Shown here: piece after piece, positions 25,808-35,982 of the stretch
Layout: every line of letters begins with the position of its first letter
Position numbering within the stretch: the first letter of the stretch is position 1
Assembly: GCA_034008185.1 (NCBI GenBank)
Contig: CM067084.1
Location: 59,410,599 to 59,474,598, forward strand
Direction of reading: 5' to 3'
Length of the DNA: 64,000 nt
DNA from: Gorsachius magnificus
Lineage: Eukaryota > Chordata > Aves > Pelecaniformes > Ardeidae
Notes under the pieces: generated by a model
Told to the model about the DNA's origin: nothing
What the model saw: the letters and a program-made list of their open reading frames with translations, nothing else
Database searches by the model: none
Translations under genes and position numbers: made by a program

Positions 25808-26714
25808 GTGAGCTATAGGCAATCCAGGAGATTCCTGGAATTCATTGAGGATAACTTCTTAAACCAGGTAATAGACAGTCCTACCAGAGGGGATACGATA
25901 CTGGACCAGTTGGTCACCAATGCAAGTGAGCTAATTGGTGACATCAAGATTGGAGGCAGCCTGGGTTGCAGTGGTCACGCACTGGTGGAGTTTGCAGTCC
26001 TGAGGAATATGAGTCAGGCAAAGGTAAAGCCAGAACCCTGAATTTTAGGAAAGCAAAATTCTAGCTGTTCAAGGAATTAGTCAATAGGACTCCCTGGGAA
26101 ACTCCCAGCGACGTGGGAGCCGAACAGAACTGGCAGATCTTTAAGGATGCTTTCCAGAAAGCACAAGAGCTCTTGATACCCAGGTATAAGAAATCAGGAC
26201 AGGAAGGCAAGAGACCAGCATGGATGAGGAAATGCACAGGCAGTGGAAGCAGGGACAGGTATCCTGGGAAGAATATAGGGACCCTGCCCAGTTGTGTAGG
26301 GATGGGGTCAGGGAGGCCGAGGTGCAACTGGAGCTGAACTTGGCAAGGGATGCAAGGAATAATAATAAGGGCTTCTACAAGTATGTCAGCCAGAAAAGGA
26401 AGGTCAAAGAAAGCATACCCCCCCGATGAACAAGACTAGCAAAGTGGTAACAGCAGATGAGGAGAAGGCTGAGGTACTTAACAACTTCTTTGCCTCAGTT
26501 TTCACTGGTAACCTCTCTTCCCACACCTCTCGAGTGGGTGGACCACAAGACTAGGGACTGGGGGAGCAAAGTCCCTCACACTATAAGCAAAGATCAGGTT
26601 CGTGACCACCTGAGCAACCTGAAAATACATAGGTCTGTGGGACCTGACAAGATGCATCCGAGTCCTGAGGGAATTGTTAAACAATGCTGTTTAATACCTT
26701 TGTCAGTGACATAG
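25808..26714 (+). pseudogene. CR1 ORF2 pseudogene, N-terminal remnant
   Basis: CR1 ORF2 coding sequence in pieces of three frames. 25808-26041 carries the endonuclease-side residues SRRFLEFIEDNFL and GGSLGCSGHALVEFAVL and ends at a stop. 26113-26337 and 26220-26429 share the next block in two frames, showing a frameshift near 26220-26240. 26457-26714 runs up to the deletion. The sequence cannot make a single protein; it documents an element that was once coding. Confidence 0.85.
26677..26694. repeat. Small hairpin at the CR1 deletion junction
   Basis: TTAAACA (26677-26683) and TGTTTAA (26688-26694) are perfect inverted copies around a 4-base loop, located where the CR1 ORF2 skips its RT core. 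It may mark the repair product of the internal deletion. Confidence 0.7.
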
Positions 26715-26998
26715 ACAGTGGGATTAAGTGCACCCTCGGCAAGTTTCAAGATGACAGCTAGCTGAGTGGTGCAGTTGACATGCCTGAGGTTGCCATTCAG
26801 AGGAACCTGGACAAGCTGGAGAGGTGGGCCCATGTGAACCTCATGAGGTTCAACAAGGCCAAGTGCAAGTTCCTGCACCTGAGTTGGGGCAACCCATGGT
26901 ATCAATACAGGCTGGGGGATGAAGGGATTTAGAGCAGCCCTGCGGAGAAGGACTTGAGGGTACTGGTGGATGAAAAGCTGGACATGAGCTGACAATGT

Positions 26999-27559
26999 GT
27001 GCTTGCAGCCCAGAAGGCGAACTGTATCCTGGGCTACATCAAAATAAGCATGGCCAGCCCCCTGGGAGGGGATTCTGACCCTCTGGTGAGACCCCACCTG
27101 GAGTACTGCATCCAGCTCTGGAGCCCTCAGCACAAGAAGGACATGGAACTGTTGGAGTGGGTCCAGAGGAGGGCCACAAAAATGATGAGAGGGATGGAAC
27201 ACCTCTCTTATAAAGAAAGGCTGAGAAAGTTGGGTTTGTTCAGCCTGGAGAAGAGAAGGCTCCAGGGAGACCTTATTGTGGCATTTCAATACCTAAAGAG
27301 TGCTTATAAAAAAGACGGGGACAGGCTTTTTAGTAGGGTCTGTTGCGATAGGACAAGGGGTAATGGTTTTAAACTAAAAGAGGGTAGATTTAGACTAGAT
27401 ATGAGGAAGACGTTCTTTACAATGAGGGTGGTGAAACACTGGAACAGGTTACCCATCCCTGGAAACATACAAGACCAGGTTGGATGGGGCTATGAGCAAA
27501 TTGATCTAGTTGAAGATGTCCCTGCTTATTACAGGGGCGTTGGACTAGATGAGCTTTAA
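26999..27559 (+). pseudogene. CR1 ORF2 C-terminal open frame, 186 codons
   Basis: It encodes the C-terminal part of a CR1 ORF2 protein after the RT domain. Recognisable blocks are [13 protein letters not shown] near the start, [19 protein letters not shown] (about residues 31-49), [56 protein letters not shown] and [14 protein letters not shown] near residue 140. The final 40 residues depart from the family, after a small deletion close to the 3' untranslated region. It has no own promoter and its start is internal to ORF2, so it is a relic of the LINE rather than a gene. The minus strand of the same region has a 231-codon frame that is only its antisense shadow. Confidence 0.9.
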
Positions 27560-27598
27560 AGGTCCCTTCCAACCCAAACTATTCCATGAGTCTATGAG

Positions 27599-29575
27599 AG
27601 ACCTTTAATCTTAAATGGTGGCTTTTTATTTCTTCACCCGTGTATTTTGTGAAGATTTTAACTGCATTGCTTAGTTTGGATGCTGTAAATACATACTTTT
27701 ATTTTCCTTTTACCTCAACCAAACTTGAGCTAGGAGTGATTTTCAGCTAAATGGCTAGCCAGCAAGTCTTCAAGTATTAGCTAAATAAGGAGTCATTCTC
27801 CTCAGTTACTGGGGCTAACTTAACAAGTGTTTAGTTCCTGGGAATGCCACCAAAGCTGAGTTTGTCACCAGAGAGGCTGTGCAGGCCAGGTGGAGAATTG
27901 GTATTTCAGTTAAAACAGGAGAAAGTGATTTTTCAGTGATAGTCAGGAAATCTGCTTGGATAAAGGTGTTAGAGAACATGCTTATGTTAGAGAACATGCT
28001 TAAATCCTTATGGTCCCCAGGGAGTTTGTCATTGATTATCATGGAGGAAAAAAGTAGGAGGAGGAGCTCGATGTGCTGCCTAGTGGAATATTAATACAAG
28101 ATGCCACATTATGGAGCCATAAAAAAAGACAATGGGCTCTCATTATTGCATTCAGTGTGGCATTTCTTCTCCATGAAAAAGAAGTTTTAGAATTGCATAC
28201 AGCTTCTTGGAAAGGCTTTATTTGGACTCAAAACATTTAGTTCTGCTGTTCCGATTAATAAGCTTAAGAAGGGAGTGCAATGACAGGCCACTGAAATTAT
28301 AAAGGTACCAGACATCTTATATTACAATATTAGAGCATCTCTGAACAAAAATTCTGGAAATTGTAAACTCTGGGAAAGGCAGAAATAACTTCCTAATTAA
28401 AGGATGGTGGTGGTACAGTTATAAGTAATGAATGAGGACATGCTCATCATCAATATATTTTTCTTAAAAGAAAAGTCGTAGCCATTAGAGCAGGAAGAGT
28501 CTGGAACAGAGTCTTATAAAGTAAGAATAATGGAGAATAAAAAACCTTATTACTTCTAATATTGAGATTAATAAATTTATAAAAATAGGAGATGATCTGG
28601 TGTCTCAGTATCGGGGACTTTGCTCAGCGATCCACATGGTCACTCTTATTTTGTATAGAGACTGTTCCATGACAGCCTCCCCCACTTTTTCCCCACAGTA
28701 TCAGAGAGGAATTTAACATTGTCAGGTTTATATTCAGGATACCATGTGCTTCCCTGTGTATGTATGAAGAGCAATCCAAGGGTATACTTCTGGCCACTTC
28801 CCATTTTCTTACACCAACATGGCCACCTTTTACTGGAAGCCAATAGTTGAGAAGAGGAGATGGGGGCTTTCCTGTGTCAGGGAATGGTTCTGAGCGTATT
28901 GTATTTACTAGTATAAGCACAGCCTTCTCGGCTATCATTTTTCGATAAAATCTACTCTTCTCATGCTACTTATACATATAACAGCAGTAATATGATATTT
29001 TTTATTATTATTTTTTGGGAGGGGAAAGAAGTGTTCTTCAGCATCTAGGGAAGGAGAGATAACTTAGGACTGCTTAACATGCAGAGGTGCAGATAGTCAG
29101 GGATCCATTTAATCTATGCCCCAAGTCAAAGTGCCATGAACCAGTTGTGCTCAGTCCAGTAGAGGACTGCAATGGAGATAGAGCTTCACACACTGAAGAC
29201 AATCTTTAAAATGTTGTCCTACTGATTTTGATTGAAAGTTTATAAAATCTTGCTGCCTGATACATTTACTGACATTTAGCATGTTTTATTCTATAGGCTT
29301 TTGTACCTGCAATCATGTTGTAACTAGGGAATAGCAGCCCTGACTTCTTCATGCAGTTTCCCTCCCCCTTGTTGCTCTACAGCAAAGTAGAAAAACTCCA
29401 AGGAACCTTCTCTGGTGTAGAATGGATTCTCTTATCTTCATCTGTGTTCATTGTCAATATTTTTGTGCTATATTAAATTTACCCAGACGTTACCATGTGA
29501 GGTTGGAAAAAAATTTAGGAATTTTAATCTTCAGCATCATATTGTGTGCATCCCAATTCATATAATTTACACAAA
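27599..29575. other. Unique sequence, no gene seen
   Basis: Short frames only, such as minus 28624-28938 (104 codons) without motifs. An 18-bp perfect tandem duplication lies at 27967-28002. GC content is ordinary for the window. Confidence 0.55.
27967..28002 (+). repeat. Perfect 18-bp tandem duplication
   Basis: TGTTAGAGAACATGCTTA at 27967-27984 is repeated exactly at 27985-28002. Perfect identity suggests a recent slippage event. Confidence 0.95.
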
Positions 29576-29765
29576 CAGAATCACAGAATCACAGAATGGC
29601 AGGAGTTGGAGATCATCTAGTCCAACCCTCCTGCTAAAGCAAGTTAATCTAGAACAGATTGCACAGGACATCATCCAGTTGGGCTGTGAATATCTCCAAA
29701 GAAAGAGACTCCACAACCCCCTGGGCAGCCTGTTCCAGTGTTCTGTCACCCTCAAAACAAATATA
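29576..29765 (-). mobile_element. CR1 LINE 3'-end fragment
   Basis: The plus strand starts with CAGAATCACAGAATCACAG, the reverse of the CR1 terminal 8-mers, followed by GATCATCTAGTCCAACCCTC, CAGATTGCACAGGACATC, CACAACCCCCTGGGCAGCCT and GTTCCAGTGTTCTGTCACCC. It is a 5'-truncated 3' end of about 190 bp with the remains of the last ORF2 residues on the minus strand (TEHWNRLPRGL). Confidence 0.92.
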
Positions 29766-30630
29766 TGAATCATATATACTTGTTATTCATGCTAAATATG
29801 AAGGTATATGTATATGCTTATACAGTATTCTCTTATTCATATTGTTATTCATAACAGAATTAAACATTCATATGCTTTTGGGTGTACCAGGAGCTATCTT
29901 ATCAACCTAATAATTAGGCATTAGGGATAAACTCCTGTCTCCATGGCCTGAAGCTCCCATTTTTAATTCAAAATTATGCCAAAGATGGTTTATATGCATC
30001 TACTCCTTTTGAAAGTGAGAGTAGATTGGCTATATTAGAGAAAAATCTAGAGTACAAAGTGCTTTTTCTGTCACTCACTACAACTTTTGGCAGCTGAAAA
30101 TGCTGTAGGTGGAAGGATATGGAGAAAGGGACTGGGAATATTCATGCCGAACCCAGAGACTGGTATAGGTAGGAAGAACACCTTTGACTGGAATGCTCCC
30201 AAGCATGTACAGGGCTGAGTACAATACATTCAGTTCACACCCAATTTATAGATGCATACTTGTTTATGTTATTGCTATAATTAGCAGTAATGATATTTTT
30301 ATTTCTAATAAGGAAATATTATTCATACTATTGTATTTCAAATATAAACCAATAACTTACTTAAAAAATTAAAAACCTACCCTAACATGAAAAGGAGATA
30401 TTAATTTTCTCTTGCAATGATGCCTGGAGCAAGACAAGTAATAAATTAAATATCTACCATAAATACAATGGTATTTCAATGTGCAGAAGCCAAGATAATG
30501 AAAAGCTAGTGTTTCATCAGCTAAATTAAAGGATCTAGAACTTACTCTTTATGTTTTTATTTTGGCATGCTTTTGTCTTAAGTAACAAATCCCAATTATT
30601 TAATTATTAAGAAACATAGTATTTTCATAT
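29766..30630. other. Unique AT-rich sequence, no gene seen
   Basis: Frames up to 83 codons, no motif. A purine/pyrimidine-balanced AT-rich zone leading into the hairpin that follows. Confidence 0.55.
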
Positions 30631-30692
30631 TAAGAAACAAATAAATAATCAAAAATTTATTTATTTGTATTTGATTAATTATTTGTTTCTTA
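30631..30692. repeat. Long AT-rich inverted repeat (23-bp arms)
   Basis: Arms 30631-30653 and 30670-30692 are inverted copies with a single mismatch (22 of 23 pairs) around a 16-base loop. The upstream bases 30606-30616 (ATTAAGAAACA) also repeat the start of the left arm. It could be a small MITE-like or satellite relic, a cruciform-forming site, or a transcribed hairpin. No transposase terminus or target duplication was recognised. Confidence 0.85.
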
Positions 30693-32057
30693 CTGAAATT
30701 GTTAATTTAGAACACAGATTGTACAGAAATATGATTACAAAGCATGCTCTCATTTTTTGTGTGTAACTGAACAAATACATTTAAGTACAAAACCCCGCCA
30801 TATATATAAGCTTACATGCACTTTCACATATGCACATAGGTTAATATATGTGTAGCTGTACATGTGAGTACAGGTGTGAACAGTATCTAGTGCATCGGTA
30901 TGTGTCTTCTATTATTTATACTAATGAATAAAAGAATCCAAATCTTTCTGTGCAGCTGAGGGTGTTTTTGAGCGAAGAGGGAGGACGCCTAGTATACCGG
31001 ACTCTGGAAGTTCCCAAGTCTTACATAAAATCAAAGTATTCCATGTGATCTCTTATGTTTCTTGCTATGACCTCCAGCCATATACATCAAGATTCCCCAA
31101 ATTTGTGCCACATCTTTTACCTCTGGGGTTTTGCACTAAGTAAGTACACATCATATTCTGCCCATTACTCATTCCCAATGATTAAAACAAATTAAAAACT
31201 TAATTATCAGGTGGGGTTATTTACAGTTTTGCATTTAACGTGTTGTAGAAGTAATAGTGAGAATCTAACAGCTCAGCACATTGACCAACATAGTGAAACA
31301 ACATCTGTGATAGAGTGGCACCTGTACTAAACTCTGTAATACTCAGCTTGTTTGGCATGATGACAAGCAGGCATGTGAGTTCACACTTCAGTAGTTCATA
31401 GCTGAAATGTAAACATTGCATTGATGATTTTAGCAATTTTTTTTCAAATGAGGAAAAACTGCTGGGCAAAAACTAATGTTGAGTGTCTTTTTCTTACTAT
31501 TTGCTCTTTTCATTATGCACCTGTCTTTCTGTAGAGGGACAGAATTAATCTCGGGTATCTACAATTTGTGGCAGTTGGAACAGTTGGCAAATACAGTTAA
31601 TTTTCCATCTATTAGTGGAATGTACTTACAGAAACAGTCATAAAATAGACCCATTACTAAACAAACTATGTGAGGATGTTTTGGCCCAGGGCACTGCCTT
31701 CTGGTTATCTTTAGAATATAACCTTATCTATGCTAATATACTGTGCTAATATTAGAAGCTCTTATACCAAAGACCCACATTTAGATATCCCTGGATTCGA
31801 TCATTTATAAATAATATATATACTCTGTAAATATCTTCCAGGTCCATAGCTCTTTTTCAGCAGAGATGCAGATCTCTAAAACCAGAATTTAAATAAATTT
31901 GTTGTCTTCCCTAATGTACCCCAGTAAATTAATTTTTTGCCATTTGTAGTTAAAGTTCACAAGCATTGGATTGACATGAAATCACAGGATCTCCTCACTT
32001 GCCGAAGCTGGCCTTCAACTAAGCTGAGTTTAGCTTGGTTTTATGACTGGCCCTGGG
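30693..32057. other. Unique sequence, no gene seen
   Basis: No supported gene or repeat. Minus frame 31221-31469 (82 codons) lacks motifs. Confidence 0.55.
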
Positions 32058-32204
32058 TCTTTTTCTGCTAAGCTGCTTTCCAGCTGCGTGGCCCCCAGCA
32101 TATGCTGGTGCCTGGGGTTATTCCTCCCCAGGTGCAGGACTTAGGATTTCTCCTTGTTGAACTTCATGTTGTTCCTGTTAGCCCATTTCTTGAGCCTGTA
32201 ATAC
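32058..32204 (-). mobile_element. CR1 LINE internal fragment
   Basis: On the plus strand, GCTGCTTTCCAGCTGCGTGG, GGTGCCTGGGGTTATTCC, TCCCCAGGTGCAGGACTTAG, CCTTGTTGAACTTCATG and TTCCTGTTAGCCCATTTCTT follow the reverse complement of CR1 ORF2 around the [14 protein letters not shown] region. Neither the 3' tail nor a long ORF2 is present, so the fragment is truncated at both ends. Confidence 0.75.
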
Positions 32205-35200
32205 GTTTTTAAGGTATAAAAAATTATAATGTTTTGTCATGTTTGTGATAAGTACCTTTCCTTCTCTTTACCAAAAGAGCTGGCAAACCTCTCTCCCCCC
32301 TCCAACAGCTATACCCTTTCCGAACCCTTCATTGTTTCCTTGCTACAGATACTTCCTCACCCATTATGCTACCCACTAGACTACATGGTCACTCAGCTCC
32401 AGCGTGTTAATTTTACACTGGCCTATTACATCTAATGAACTCCAGTGGATATGCTTACAAAATGTGTTAAAGAGACTTTACAGTTTATTTGGTTATTCAA
32501 TAACTAACTGACATCTTAATATTTTGCTTTTAAACATTCATCATCAGTAAGAGAAGGACAATTCTGTCAGAAATGGGAAGACTTCCTATACTCCAATAGT
32601 TCTTCTAAAGAGGAAGCACACCCTGCTCTTCAGAGGAGTAGTCCTGGCAGCCCCTTCATAGACAGCCAACGCTTGCCAACGCTTGCTTTCAGTGCCTATG
32701 AACTATATTTTTGTCCAGATGTGTACTGGGACTGAACCTGTTTTATGGAGAAGAGAGTCTCTTTATCGTACTTTCTCCACAAGGATAGCTAGACACTTGC
32801 CAAAACATATACAGCTATTAAAGCTATGACAAGGCAAGATTAGCATTCAGACCTTACAGGTCTTCAGTATGGAATGCACAGTGTAAACACAAAACGTACT
32901 GACCTGAAACTTGTGGAGTTCCAAGTTCAAAAACCTTTTAATCCTCATATTCATATCTTCCTCTAAACTGCTGTTCCGATGTACTCTTTAGTGTATCCCA
33001 AGGTCCCAGTCCTGGTCGAAGCGCAATGTGGTTCTCACCTAACCTAGGGTCCTTGGTTTCTTGTGAATGGAAGCTATGTTCTTAGAGGAAAGCAAGATGT
33101 ACAGAGCACGTGGGCTGAGGAATGGCCAAAGAATGCATCTGGATCTTGTGGCCTGCAAACACTATTGGGCCCCCTGGTTTTGACAAAGCCACGGGTGAGC
33201 ATTCTTCTGTTAGACCTACTATTGTGAAGATATTATTTTCTTCTATGCCAGTGTTTCCTTTATGAGCAATCTCTACAGATCACTGTATATTGTGTATATG
33301 AGATATTCAGATTTGAGTTCCTTTAAGACCCATGCTGAACTGGAATAATCTATGCTTTTACTTGATACTTTTCCTTGAAAATTTGCTAAAATAACTTTGA
33401 TTTCTAGCAGATGCAGTTTGAGCTCAGATATCTAATGTAATTCTGAGGAAAGCAAATTCAAGATTATATTTCTTTTCTCAATGCTTCCCCCATATGACTG
33501 TTTATAAAATATTTTGAGTGCAAAAGATTCATAATATTTACAGTAAGATATATATACTTTTACAGGAAAATCAATAAAATCATCAATAAAAAATTTTTCT
33601 TCCAATGTGAAAATCACAATTAGGATAATACCACTATATTTAGAAATTCAGTGTATTCAGAACAACCACATAATGCTTTTAAACATAATATCTTGGCCCT
33701 CAATTTATCATAAAATAATAGTTCGTTTCATTTTACTATGGTTAAGAATAGACAATATTTTAAACGTTCATTGGTCATGCAGTTCTGACTCCTATTTTGA
33801 TTCTGGCAAGACTCTACCTGAGATAAATCAGATGAATGGGTGTGCTTACTTCTTACACTTACATTATAATTACACTAATTTTGTCTATATTGCCTTTCTG
33901 TTCCTATTTTTGAACAACTGAATCTCAAAATGCAGATTTCTTGAAAGAAAAGCAGCAATAAACTGAAAGAAATGTTGAATTTTGGTAAACCTTGTCATTC
34001 TCTGTGTGAAACACATTTTTAAATCAGTATTTTACACTCACTTTAAGGCACTTATATCTGGAAAAGACTGATGTGACGTATGGGTCAAGTGCAGATTATT
34101 TAGGTCATTTGAGGTCTAGTGATAAAATGTCATGGTTCTTTTCATGGTCTTACTCCTGACTCCTTCTTAATAACTACAGAGGAATCTAAATCTTTTGGTT
34201 TTATTTCTTCTAACATGCAGGGGAAAGTGAAATCTACTAAATTAGTTTTGAGTTTTATTTAGTGATGGAAAGTACAAACAAATAAAAAAGTCTGAGTATT
34301 TCCTGACCTCTAAATGTGTCAGATCTTTTGTCCACAAGCTGGTGTGGAAGGGAGTGGAAGGCAAAGGAAAAGAGGTCAGAAAACAAAACATGTTAGCAAG
34401 AGGAAGTTATGAGCAAGGTTAATATCAGAGATTATCAGCTCTTTTCTTATAGGCATATGTGTCTCTGTCTGCTCTGTCTAGGAAGATTGACTAAGGAGGT
34501 ATGAGTTCTCAGAGAGCACGTGTGGAATAAAAACCAAAATGCACAGAAGATTATTATTAATATTGCTGTAATGGATTTTAAAAATTAGGGAGCTGTACTA
34601 TACTGTTCTAACTGTCATAATTGTATGCATAACTTAAAATAGTCTTTTTTTTTCTGTGCAGGCTATATAGCACTGGAACAATTTTCCAGGTCAAGAAACT
34701 TTTCGTCACTCTACCAATGTCCTTTTATGGATCTGCTCAGTTTCATATCCTTGCAGTTATTCAACTTCAAGTAGAATTTTCTTTCCTTCACTAAGTAATG
34801 TGGAGTGGCTCAGTCATTATTCCCCAAGGTCAGAGCTTGCGGTTTACACTGATTTTACACGCCTTGTGCTTTGAATTATTCCTTCTTTGCATTGTCTTAC
34901 ATGACATGTACACCTTCCCTCAGCCATTCAGTCTACTGTTAATTCTGTGCAATACATATAAATGTTTTGGTTTCACTTCACTGATCTATTCACCATGACA
35001 GTTGTGTAGAACAGTTTATATGATTTTGTTCTTTTAAAAAAAAAATCTGTAAGTTGGAGTGGGTTTATTACCTTTTAAATAGCAATACAGCTGCTTATTT
35101 AATTTTCCAATTCTAACAAGTGAAGTTCCATTACTTAAATACCTGTAGATGGATAAACATGTGTATGAAATCTCAGAATATGGATGAGATAGCAAATAAT

Positions 35201-35502
35201 GCTAAGAATAAGCAAAGATTTCATAACAGAAGCATTTTTTGTTAAAATTATGTGTTATGGAATCTTAATTTATGTGGGAATTGTCAGGCTTATTAAAAAA
35301 GTATAAAAAACTTAAAGATTAATTCTAGAATCCTAAAATATTTTCTGAGTATCATGTATGCAGGAACTTCAAACTGATATGACAAGTGGAACAATGGAAA
35401 AATATACCTTTTCAGGAGAATATCAAAAGTACAGACATTTAAAATTAGTCTATTTTATTACTTCCAAGAAGTTAAATTTTATTACTTACTGGTTACATTT
35501 TC

Positions 35503-35503
<1 letters not shown>
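32205..35503. other. Unique AT-rich sequence, no gene seen
   Basis: Largest frame is 33607-33921 (104 codons, plus), rich in Ile, Leu and Phe as expected of AT-rich noncoding DNA. A 10-bp direct duplication (GCCAACGCTT) lies at 32675-32694. Confidence 0.55.
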
Positions 35504-35582
<79 letters not shown>

Positions 35583-35583
35583 T
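35504..35583 (+). repeat. (CTTT)20 microsatellite
   Basis: Eighty bases of perfect CTTT repeats. Read in frame it gives the LSFFLSFF periodicity of the frame 35358-35588, which is therefore not a gene. A perfect 20-unit tetranucleotide is expected to be highly length-polymorphic. Confidence 0.98.
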
Positions 35584-35883
35584 TTTAATATACCACATTT
35601 TTATTTTAGACTAGATTACCTTTCATATGTCATTTTCTCCTCTCACAAAATATGTAGACAGCTAGGTCAGGCATTCAAATTAAGACACCCAGATCCAATA
35701 CCTAAACTAGGAAATACCCTGGACTCCCTGTATTGATGGGAAGAAGTGCACTCTTCCAGATTGTTCAGATCTTGCAAGGGTTGAATCATACTTGAATCTA
35801 TGAGCGTCTGAAATGCTGTACAAAGTTAGTGCATCCATGCATTTTTGTGACAAAAGCATTTTATCCACAGAAGACAAACATTT

Positions 35884-35982
35884 TGAATCACAGAATGTAA
35901 TCGTAGAGTGCTTTGGGTTGGAAGGGACCTTTAGAGGTCATCTAGCCCGACCCCCCTGCAGTGAGCAGGGACATCTGCAGCT
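35884..35982 (-). mobile_element. Short CR1 3'-end fragment
   Basis: The plus strand reads GAATCACAGAATGTAATCG, then GGGTTGGAAGGGACCTTTAG and AGGTCATCTAGCCCGACCCC, the reverse complement of the CR1 3' untranslated region. About 100 bp long. Confidence 0.9.

Larger units (their letters stand above)
25800..27598 (+). mobile_element. Long CR1 LINE copy with deleted RT core
   Basis: This is the most complete retroelement of the window. Starting near 25800 it encodes the end of the ORF2 endonuclease side (QSRRFLEFIEDNFLNQVIDS, GDTILDQLVTNASELIGDIK), then the linker (WKQGQVSWEEYRD, LELNLARDARNNNKGFYKY, VSQKRKVKES), then the region entering the reverse transcriptase (VRDHLSNLKIHRSVGPDKMH). Near 26670-26695 it jumps directly to sequence just before the FADD-type catalytic box, which reads FQDD at 26744-26755 and is followed by a stop. 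So most of the RT core is missing. The C-terminal region is open from 26999 to 27559. The 3' end (CCTTCCAACCCAAACTATTC, then CATGAGTCTATGAG) is the normal CR1 terminus. The 5' end is truncated, as is usual for CR1. Several frameshifts make it non-autonomous. Confidence 0.93.

Noticed and set aside
26594..27289. 231-codon open frame on the minus strand, the longest in the window
   Set aside because: It lies antisense to the CR1 ORF2 remnant and is its shadow; no independent motif.
35358..35588. 76-codon frame ending in an LSFF repeat
   Set aside because: Translation of the (CTTT)20 microsatellite.
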